Below are positions 32,930 through 40,500 of a stretch of DNA of 64,000 nucleotides, piece after piece. The translations under genes were made by a program, and so were the position numbers. The notes beneath the pieces are model-generated. The model searched no databases. It was not told the origin of the DNA and worked only from the letters and a program-made list of their open reading frames with translations. The stretch's first letter is position 1; every line of letters starts with the position of its first letter. Source of the DNA: Bacteroidales bacterium (lineage in GTDB: Bacteria; Bacteroidota; Bacteroidia; Bacteroidales; F082); NCBI GenBank assembly GCA_017561025.1, contig JAFZDU010000064.1:1-64000 (forward strand), in the 5' to 3' direction.

Positions 32930-33688
32930 TTATTTAGATTTTAAATTAAACTCTATAAATTGCATGGATTCTATATATTTCGGAAGTATAAAATTATCGA
33001 TAGAAGTTTTATGATCATATAACAATCTTTTAGGAGACGGATCTGCGAATTTAAATTCAACCTCTCTATTGGGCCATATAGTAAAACTTTTCAGTAAAGC
33101 GGCATGACCTTTACTAGAAACAACATCATCATACAAACCATTAAAAATCATAGTAACTATGATTTTACTTCCACGATAATACGCATCGATTATTTGTTTG
33201 TAATTAATGTTTTGTGCATTGTAGTCCGTATATGATTTTTCTATGTTATTCCATATTATGTAATCTATAATATTATTTGTCATGTATCCTTGATTCCCCG
33301 TAGAATTATAATAATCGTTATTTTTTTGAGCCCATTGTTTAGCATTATCATCCCATTTGTTTAATGATTTGGAAGCTTCTCCCAGCGATAAATACACACA
33401 TTTCCCATGTTTCTCATCATTAACAGAAATAGAATTAGGATCCTTTACGTCAAAATAATAAGTCGTTTTTCTTTTTACGTTCCACAAATCATTTCCTGTA
33501 CTTTCGTCTAATGAATATGAACTTGACGTAATGTCATTCTCTTTATCAAATAATGAAATATACGGATCTATTCCCAAACTAAAATCATCAGGAGGCCATA
33601 TATTCCTCACCACATATCCGCTCGGGTCGGTAAATCTCAACGGGTTGTTGAAGCAGTAGGAACAACGGTTGTAGGATTGAGCGGTCAT
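32930..33688 (-). CDS. Orphan Rhs tip 2, papain-like peptidase-type toxin
   Basis: The 252-residue protein has 23 residues of Rhs core (QSYNRCSYCFNNPLRF then DPSGYVV) and a unique tip. The tip contains KHGKCVYLSLGEA with Cys97, SSKGHAALLKSFTIW with His195, and VEFKFADPSP with Asp216. Cys, then Gly-His plus hydrophobics, then Asp-Pro in this order is the layout of papain-like/C39-type cysteine peptidases. The ATG lies 3 codons before the core. The assignment to a peptidase is by motif only. Confidence 0.7.
   Translation of the reverse strand: MTAQSYNRCSYCFNNPLRFTDPSGYVVRNIWPPDDFSLGIDPYISLFDKENDITSSSYSLDESTGNDLWNVKRKTTYYFDVKDPNSISVNDEKHGKCVYLSLGEASKSLNKWDDNAKQWAQKNNDYYNSTGNQGYMTNNIIDYIIWNNIEKSYTDYNAQNINYKQIIDAYYRGSKIIVTMIFNGLYDDVVSSKGHAALLKSFTIWPNREVEFKFADPSPKRLLYDHKTSIDNFILPKYIESMQFIEFNLKSK
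33608..33679 (-). repeat. Rhs core junction repeat, copy in tip 2
   Basis: About 72 bp nearly identical to the blocks at 32153 and 36090. It differs at a few bases, for instance a Tyr-to-Cys codon change. Confidence 0.85.
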
Positions 33689-33689
33689 C

Positions 33690-33708
33690 GTTTAGATTTT
33701 TTAAATGT
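33690..33708 (-). repeat. 3' boundary box of Rhs cassettes, copy b
   Basis: GTTTAGATTTTTTAAATGT, 18 of 19 identical to 32249-32267. It follows a toxin-like 3' end that in one frame reads QFIEIPITFKKSK. Confidence 0.6.
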
Positions 33709-33719
33709 TATGGGGATTT

Positions 33720-33866
33720 CTATAAATTGCTTTGCAGGTGATTTATGAATTTTTTTTTGAGAAGATTTTTGTTTTTCTCGAAAGAGCATAGCGAGCTATG
33801 TGATTGAGAGAAAGATAAAAAGATTCCAAGAAAAAACATAAAGTACGCAAAAGTTTTAATTTTCAT
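33720..33866 (-). pseudogene. Short secreted ORF, probably internally deleted cassette gene
   Basis: A 48-codon ORF begins with a good signal peptide (MKIKTFAYFMFFLGIFLSFSQ) and ends at a TAG inside the repeated GGGGATTTCTATAAATTGC. A run of nine A residues lies before the end. With one extra A the frame would continue to KQFIEIPITFKKSKR, which resembles the end of tip 2. I read it as a fusion of a secreted protein's 5' end with a toxin's 3' end, with or without a frameshift. It may still make a small secreted peptide. Confidence 0.45.
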
Positions 33867-33885
33867 AGTTGAAGTTTATTTAAAC

Positions 33886-33906
33886 GGGGAATTTATAGAA
33901 GTCCCC
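33886..33906 (-). terminator. Stem-loop behind the gene at 34631
   Basis: The minus strand reads GGGGACTTCTATAAATTCCCC, a GGGGA/TCCCC stem with partial inner pairing, 8 bp after the stop at 33915. It is followed by AT-rich sequence but no long T-run. Part of it is an inverted copy of the GGGGATTTCTATAAATT repeat at 33712. Confidence 0.5.
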
Positions 33907-33914
33907 TTATTTTA

Positions 33915-34631
33915 TTATTGATTGAACCAAATATGTAAATAATCATTATTAGCGTCATTATAACCTTTATCATTAGCTTCTTCATATATTTTCTGTAATT
34001 CTTCTGGCATTTCTTTAGATAAACTTGTTATGTAATCATATCCATATTCCATAAATTCTTCTATGGGGATACATTTATCAACTGGTAAAATGACATATAT
34101 TTTATCGTTTTTAAAACCAAAGCACCAGTCACCATTGTCAACGACACATTTACATTCTTCATCATAAATTGTACTAATGAACATTATACAATCTACATAC
34201 TCTTTCTGAAGAAGATCTGACATATAATCCAAATATGTTTTATTTGAAAATCTTGGACGAAACCATGTGTTTTTCAACAAGATGCCGGTGCTATCGCATG
34301 GCAATATCATTTCTATAGGTTGGCTATTCCAATGATGCGACAAATATTCAGTAAATGAACCGTCTAAGAATTTCTCTTGGGGAAGTGGACCATCATGTTT
34401 AATACGAAATCTAAATATATGATAAATTGTATCTATTTGTGCATAAATAGAATTATCTATCTTATACATGCCTTTTGATTCAAAATATTTTTTCCAATTA
34501 TCTTTTTTATATAATTCTGAATACAATTCATCATATCCTGCTCTTTTGTAGATATTACTTATAACGCTGTCATTCTGAGCTGACAGAAAAAGCGGCAATA
34601 TTATGAGTGCTATGGTTATTAGTTTCTTCAT
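33915..34631 (-). CDS. Secreted protein, second candidate immunity gene of tip 1
   Basis: The start at 34631 gives MKKLITIALIILPLFLSAQ, a signal peptide; a longer in-frame start at 34673 would put a Cys-rich stretch before it and overlap the preceding stop. The mature protein of about 220 residues has YKKDNWKKYFESKGMYKI, a central DGSFTEYLSHHWNSQP and a C-terminus with acidic helices (SKEMPEELQKIYEEANDKG). No family is recognised. It directly follows another secreted protein that itself follows tip 1. Confidence 0.62.
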   Translation of the reverse strand: MKKLITIALIILPLFLSAQNDSVISNIYKRAGYDELYSELYKKDNWKKYFESKGMYKIDNSIYAQIDTIYHIFRFRIKHDGPLPQEKFLDGSFTEYLSHHWNSQPIEMILPCDSTGILLKNTWFRPRFSNKTYLDYMSDLLQKEYVDCIMFISTIYDEECKCVVDNGDWCFGFKNDKIYVILPVDKCIPIEEFMEYGYDYITSLSKEMPEELQKIYEEANDKGYNDANNDYLHIWFNQ

Positions 34632-34675
34632 ATATATGTTGGATGCATTTCGGCAATTCAATACACAAAACATGA

Positions 34676-35374
34676 CTATTCCGACAATTTAAAATTTGTC
34701 ATTGTATTCCAATAATTATCAACAAAATCCTTAATAGTAAACAATTTAGGCCCTGTTTTAGAATCCTCATAAACAACAAAAATATCATTTCCTTTTAATG
34801 CAAAGTAAAAATTCAGTGTAGTTCCTATAAATCCTTCATAATGATGTATATATGTCGGATATGCAAAAACAAAGTCTATAACATTCTCACTATATAATTT
34901 ACAGATATAATTATAAAACTCTTGTCGGAAACATAGATCTAAATAGTTTGACTTTATATTATCCATACTATTATTTCTGTAATTATTATAGTTAAAATCA
35001 AAAGATTGTTCCAATAGTCTGTCGTATATGACCGTATTAAATACATTGATGTAGTTTTTACCCAAAGCATTGTTTTTATTGATAAAATCTGTAATGAAAC
35101 ATCCTTTGACGAAATAATCTTTGGAAAATGATGCTGTATCAACGATGTCATTTAGTGATAAATAATTGGATCTTTCTTCTGAAAAATAAAAAATATCGAC
35201 ATAACAATAGCGGTCTTTAACATCGGTGGTATCGGGTAATGATTCAATGAATGTTTTTATTGCAGAATTCATACTTCCCATATTATTTTCTGTCAATGAC
35301 AAGTTTTCTAACAGATTTTGACCTTGTATGGAATACTGCAACAGCATGCATATAAACAAGAGTAATTTTTTCAT
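34676..35374 (-). CDS. Secreted putative immunity protein of tip 1
   Basis: The 232-residue protein has a signal peptide (MKKLLLFICMLLQYSIQGQ). It starts 12 bp after the stop of the Rhs gene, the standard immunity position. The mature part is Asn/Tyr-rich (NYNNYRNNSMDNIKSNY) with a C-terminal strand-turn-strand (TTLNFYFALKGNDIFVVYED). No known immunity family is recognised. The signal peptide implies protection in the periplasm. Confidence 0.65.
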   Translation of the reverse strand: MKKLLLFICMLLQYSIQGQNLLENLSLTENNMGSMNSAIKTFIESLPDTTDVKDRYCYVDIFYFSEERSNYLSLNDIVDTASFSKDYFVKGCFITDFINKNNALGKNYINVFNTVIYDRLLEQSFDFNYNNYRNNSMDNIKSNYLDLCFRQEFYNYICKLYSENVIDFVFAYPTYIHHYEGFIGTTLNFYFALKGNDIFVVYEDSKTGPKLFTIKDFVDNYWNTMTNFKLSE

Positions 35375-35386
35375 TCGTAGATTCTT

Positions 35387-36955
35387 TTAATAATTGTTTT
35401 TATGAAACATTATTCCAACCTTAATATACAACTTATTTCGATCATAAAAATCAAATAATTGCCTATAACAACCATTGGTTTCTTGTCTGAACATAGGATC
35501 CCATATTATAACTTCATGACCTTTATTTGTTCCATTTAAATTAAATTCTATTGCATGTGATACATTCACAATATGACTCAGTGTAGAACTGCCCTTAACA
35601 CTAAAAAAAATTCCATTATCACATTTCATTTCTTTAAAAACCATTTCTTCATAGAATTGATTATCTCTGGAATCTTCTAAAGAATAAAATGTTCTCCCTT
35701 TATAGACATTTGTATTTTCAAGCATAAAATTTAAAGAATTGAGAACATTTAATCCGTTTTCACAAGAATTATCATACTGTGACATAATATGTTCAGGAGT
35801 CAAAAAATTATTTCCATAACTAAACCTCTGTTCCTGTGAGGAAATAGCATCTGCTACACAGCTATTCTCACAATAACTGCCATATTCACCAATTAAATGG
35901 TGGATAATAGTCATATTATAATTATCATCTGCTAATTCCCAAGATATATTTGTTATAGTTTTACCTTCTGACACTTCTGTATTATACCTAACTTCATCTC
36001 CGCCTTGGTTTTCAAGGTTTTTTACAAATGAAGTAAGATCCATAAAACTACTTACATCAAAAAAATACTTAAACTCCGGCGGGATAGTCACCACATACCC
36101 ACTCGGGTCGGTAAATCTCAACGGGTTGTTGAAGCAGTATGAGTAGCGGTTGTAGGATTGGGAGTATTCCGGGTTTTGTATCACAATATCTGGAGAAAGC
36201 ATTCTGCCAACAACCGGGTCGTACATCCTGCCGTTCATGTTTATCAAGCCGAAGTCGCGGTAATGTTCGTGCATGCAGAAGCCTCTGTCGAAAGTGGTGT
36301 TTATGTTGTCGTATTGGAGCGTATTATGATTTCTCTCGCGTCCCCAGGCATCAAAGCTGTAATATTCCACCTCGCCATCGGTAACGGTGGCATACAAACT
36401 TCCTAAATGGTCTTTCAAAACATAGCTCATGGCGGAGGTGTCGTTGTGAGTCACAAATATAGCAAATAATCCTGAAGGTGAAGTGAGATAGTGTAATTTT
36501 TTTATGTCATCGCCTTTACGAATTTCTTCATACAAATTGGTAAAAAATCGTTTTGTCGTATTTCTTGTAAAACTATTATGCGACATATTATGATATACAC
36601 GTTGCCTGTCGGCACCATAATACACGTCAAGTCTCTTGGTTCCTTGTACTATTGAAGACACCTTATCGAAAGATGTATAACTTACATTCTGGTTTTCGTT
36701 AAAGAGGGTATGGTCTGGCATTTCAGAAATCCTTACCAAAGAATAAGGATTGTCGCTACCATACAACATGTTGCCAACATCACTCTTTTGCGTCATATTG
36801 CCCTTGTCATCAAAATTAATGGAGCATTCATTATTTCCGTTGACACTTGTATTTATAAGTCTATTATAAGTATCATATCTGAACGATTCGCTATTTCCTG
36901 TGTTAATATTATTTCTGTTAGTAAGATTTCCATAGACATCCCACTGATAAACCAT
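35387..36955 (-). CDS. 5'-truncated Rhs protein with papain-like peptidase tip (tip 1)
   Basis: The 522-residue ORF begins inside an RHS/YD repeat (YQWDVYGNLTNRNNI, FRYDTYNRLINT). It continues through the Rhs core (YVLKDHLGSLYATV, NMNGRMYDPVVGRML, NPEYSQSYNRYSYCF) to DPSGYVV at about residue 288. The remaining 234 residues are the toxin tip, with CENSCVADA (Cys366), VSHAIEF (His467) and VIIWDPM (Asp486), a papain/C39-like order. No signal, PAAR or secretion domain precedes it. The upstream junction at about 36960 fuses it to an unrelated repeat-rich gene, so most of the Rhs shell is missing. Confidence 0.85.
   Translation of the reverse strand: MVYQWDVYGNLTNRNNINTGNSESFRYDTYNRLINTSVNGNNECSINFDDKGNMTQKSDVGNMLYGSDNPYSLVRISEMPDHTLFNENQNVSYTSFDKVSSIVQGTKRLDVYYGADRQRVYHNMSHNSFTRNTTKRFFTNLYEEIRKGDDIKKLHYLTSPSGLFAIFVTHNDTSAMSYVLKDHLGSLYATVTDGEVEYYSFDAWGRERNHNTLQYDNINTTFDRGFCMHEHYRDFGLINMNGRMYDPVVGRMLSPDIVIQNPEYSQSYNRYSYCFNNPLRFTDPSGYVVTIPPEFKYFFDVSSFMDLTSFVKNLENQGGDEVRYNTEVSEGKTITNISWELADDNYNMTIIHHLIGEYGSYCENSCVADAISSQEQRFSYGNNFLTPEHIMSQYDNSCENGLNVLNSLNFMLENTNVYKGRTFYSLEDSRDNQFYEEMVFKEMKCDNGIFFSVKGSSTLSHIVNVSHAIEFNLNGTNKGHEVIIWDPMFRQETNGCYRQLFDFYDRNKLYIKVGIMFHKNNY
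36090..36170 (-). repeat. Rhs core junction repeat, parental copy
   Basis: This block encodes YSQSYNRYSYCFNNPLRF and DPSGYVV within the longest Rhs gene. Orphan copies are at 32153-32232 and 33608-33679. Confidence 0.85.
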
Positions 36956-37101
36956 ATTCTGGATAGTGTTAGCTGACTGCTATCAAAGAACTCCATCGCG
37001 GCTTTTACTTCATCGAAATTATATTGAGGGAGGTAGTTTTTATATAAGGAGTCTGCTTTACGAATTTGGATTCGTAATAGTCAACGGACAACGGACAACA
37101 G

Positions 37102-37554
37102 TCAACAGTCAACAGTCCTTGGGTATGCGGTCGCTGAGCTTGTCGAAGCGCCGAGAGTTGTGCCTTCGACAGGCTCAGGCACCGTGCACATTGTTTGTTG
37201 TCTCTTGTTCGGAAAAATCCTGTGGACAAAGTCTGTTGTCCGTTGTCTGTTGTCTGTTGTCTTTGATAGCTGAAGGCTATCAAAAAATTCCATCGCTGCT
37301 TTTACTTCATCGAAATTCGATTGTGGGAGGTAGTTTTTATATAAAGAGTCGGCTTTGCGAATCTGGGATTCGTAATAGTCAACAGACAACGGACAACCGT
37401 CAACAGTCTGTGGAAACGAGGTCGCTGAGCTTGTCGAAGTGCCGAACGTTGTGCCTTCGACAGGCTCAGGCACCGTACACGAAGTCTGTTGTCCGTTGAC
37501 TGTTGTCTTATTAAAGCCGAAGGCTAACAATATAAAAACTATAATTATTCTCAT
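37102..37554 (-). CDS. Short secreted protein invaded by repeats
   Basis: The 150-residue ORF starts at 37554, overlapping the dnaE stop by four bases (ATGA), with a signal-like N-terminus (MRIIIVFILLAFGFN). Two segments reading TVPEPVEGTT are translations of a repeat common in many Bacteroidota genomes. Between them is SQIRKADSLYKNYLPQ and EVKAAMEFFDSLQ, probably the true protein, resembling a TPR-like helical lipoprotein. The C-terminus (AYPRTVDC) is also repeat sequence. The original gene is probably degraded. Confidence 0.5.
   Translation of the reverse strand: MRIIIVFILLAFGFNKTTVNGQQTSCTVPEPVEGTTFGTSTSSATSFPQTVDGCPLSVDYYESQIRKADSLYKNYLPQSNFDEVKAAMEFFDSLQLSKTTDNRQRTTDFVHRIFPNKRQQTMCTVPEPVEGTTLGASTSSATAYPRTVDC
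37133..37180. repeat. REP-like hairpin (PEPVEG repeat) copy 1
   Basis: GCTGAGCTTGTCGAAG at the left and CTTCGACAGGCTCAGGC at the right pair over about 15 bp with a short loop. A second copy is at 37424-37471. Confidence 0.75.
37424..37471. repeat. REP-like hairpin (PEPVEG repeat) copy 2
   Basis: The arms are the same as in the copy at 37133. It lies in the coding strand of the gene at 37554 and translates as PEPVEG. Confidence 0.75.
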
Positions 37555-40500
37555 TTCAACAATTGATATGTCACGTAATCTGAATATTTCAAAAGCTCGA
37601 AGATTTCCGAGGCGTTGATGAATCCTTTTGCAGGACGCAAGGCACAAGTCAGGTTGTTAACTCTATCTACAAAATGCACTGAATATGGCTGCTTGCCTTT
37701 GTGTTCTTTTATGATATTGATAAACTCCTGGGTCTTCTCCTTGTCGAGAGCATCGGTATATATTGTGAATCGCACTTCCCTATTGGTGTTTTCCATCATG
37801 GCTTCGAGAAGTTGTACATTGTTAACTCTGAACTCCATAGCATTCTCGTCTCTGAAGCTCTTGCTTACCACACCGCTCACAAGCACTGGCGTTCCTACCA
37901 CGAGAAGTGGATGCAGCTTCAGATAATTCTCTCCAAACAATGAGAATTCGAAACTACCAGTCTGATCTTCCACTCTGAATCTTCCGTAGTCGGAGCCTTT
38001 CTTGGATGTGAGTCGTTCCGCCGATGTGACGAGTCCGGCAAACTTAAGTCCCATATCCTTGTTCTTCTGAACGAGAGCGTCCTTGATGCTTTCAATCTTG
38101 ATGTTAGAGAAATATGATATAGTCTCTTTATAACTGTCGAGAGGGTGTGCGCTCATATAGAATCCGACGAGCTCTTTCTCCATATCGAGTTCCTTAATCT
38201 TAGACCATGGATCGCATTCTGGATATGGTATAGAGAATGTCTCATCGTTATCATCCACACTGTCAGCGAATAAGTCGAACTGAGCGTTGTTCTTACGGTC
38301 GAGGTATGCTGCTACAGACTTGATTGCCTTCTCCACGAACGTAGTCTTGTCTCCTTCAGGGATATAGTAGAACATAGCTCTGTGCATTCCGCTGAAGCTG
38401 TCGAAGACTCCGGCACCTGCCAATGCTTCTATCGACTTTCTGTTGACGCCCTTGCCGTTTACTCTCACTAGAAAATCGGCGAAGTCCTTAAACTCTCCAT
38501 TGGCGTTTCTCTCTTCGGTGATGGTTTGGATAACAATCTCACCCACCGACTTAACAGCTCCCATACCGAAGCATATCTGACCTTTTTTATTAACGGTGAA
38601 CTTATATTCCGACTCGTTGATGTTTGGTCCGAGAACGTCAATCTTCATGCGTCTGCATTCTTCAATCATGAAGACGACTTCCTTACTGTCTCTGATACAG
38701 CTGTTTAATACTGCTGCCATGAACTCTGCAGGATAATGTGCCTTGAGATATGCTGTCTGATATGCAACCCATGAATAACATGTAGCGTGTGATTTGTTGA
38801 AAGCGTAGGAAGCGAATTTTTCCCAGTCTTTCCATATATTTTCAAGTATCGCAGGGTCGTGACCGTTGGCTTGTCCTTGCGACATGAACTTGCCTTTCAG
38901 CTCATTCATCTTCTCTATGAGTTTCTTACCCATAGCCTTACGCAGGGTGTCAGACTCACCACGTGTGAAGCTTGCAAGCTGACGTGACAAGAGCATGACC
39001 TGCTCCTGGTAAACCGTGACGCCGTAAGTATCTTTGAGATACTTTTCCATGATAGGAATAGGATAACTGATAGGCTCTCTTCCTGTCTTACGTGCGATAA
39101 ATGTCGGGATGTAATCCATAGGACCTGGACGGTACAGAGCATTCATAGCGATGAGGTCTTCAAACACTGTTGGCTTGAGTTCACGGAGATACTTCTGCAT
39201 GCCAGGAGATTCGAACTGGAACGTACCGATGGTGTTACCAGAACTATATAATTTATATGTCTCTTCGTCGTCAATAGGAATATTATCTATATCGATATCT
39301 ATACCTTTAGTCTTCTTGATATTAGCAAGAGCATCCTTGATCTGTGTCAAAGTCTTGAGTCCCAAGAAGTCCATCTTGATAAGACCGACAGTCTCAACGA
39401 CATGGCCGTCATATTGAGTGACGAGGACGTCTTCTTTAGTTTCCTTATCTTTGATTGTACAGAGAGGCGCGTAGTTTGTCAAGTCGGAAGCTCCGATGAT
39501 AACGCCGCATGCATGGATGCCAATCTGACGGTTAGTCTCTTCCAGCTGCTGAGCATATGTCAGCATTGATGAGATATTCTCATCGTCGCCTTCCACCAAA
39601 GCCTTCATCTCAGGAACATATTTGAAACAGTTCTTGAGGTTTACTTTAGGCGTCTTGCCTTTCTCATCTTTAATGCTATCAGGGAACTTATCTGGAACAA
39701 ATGCCTTGATTTCATTCACTTTAGGAATAGGAACTTTCTGTACGCGAGCCACGTCGGCAATAGATGACTTCGTCGCCATCGTGCCGTAAGTGATGATGTG
39801 AGCGACCTTTTCCTTACCATATTTATTTGTAACCCAGTCGAGAACTTTTCCACGGCCATCATCGTCGAAATCGACGTCGATATCGGGCAATGAGATACGG
39901 TCAGGGTTAAGGAATCTTTCAAAAAGAAGGTCATATTTAAGCGGGTCGACGTCAGTGATTTTCAAACAATAAGCCACAACCGAACCTGCAGCGGAGCCAC
40001 GACCAGGACCAACGGAGACTCCTAGTTCTTCACGAGCGCCGCGGATATAATCCTGAACTATAAGGAAGTAACCAGGGAAACCCATGGTCTTCATGATATG
40101 AAGCTCGAATATGATACGTTCTTTTTGTTCGTCGGTGAGTTCTTTTCCGTATCGACGTTCAGCGCCTTCCCATGCAAGTTTCGCGAGATAGTCGGCCTCG
40201 AGTTTGATACGATACAGTCTGTCGTAACCGCCTAACTTCTTGATTTTCTTCTCGGCCTCTTCCCTGCTCATAACCTCTTCGCCTAGTTCGTTGCGAGTGA
40301 ATTCATTGAAGAGATCCTCTTCTGTGAACTTCTGACGATATTGCTCTTCAGTGCCGAATTCTGTTGGGATGTCGAACACCGGCATGATAGGGTCCGAGTC
40401 GATGGAATATACCTCCACTTTATCTACGATTTCCTTGGTATTGAGAAGCGCTTCTGGAAGGTCGGCGAATGCCTTGCCCATTTCCTGCGGACTCTTAAGC

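Larger units (their letters stand above)
36969..37550. repeat. Tandem duplication of about 294 bp built of dispersed repeats
   Basis: Two copies of a coding segment (IRKADSLYKNYLPQ, then EVKAAMEFFDS) occur at about 36970-37077 and 37265-37372. Each is followed by a run of CAACAGTCAACAG-like units and a hairpin of GCTGAGCTTGTCGAAG with CTTCGACAGGCTCAG. The copies differ at scattered positions, so the duplication is not very recent. Confidence 0.8.

Noticed and set aside
37005..37499. Two overlapping plus- and minus-strand ORFs in the repeat region
   Set aside because: They are translations of the CAACAG and PEPVEG repeats in other frames, with no signal, domain or consistent start.
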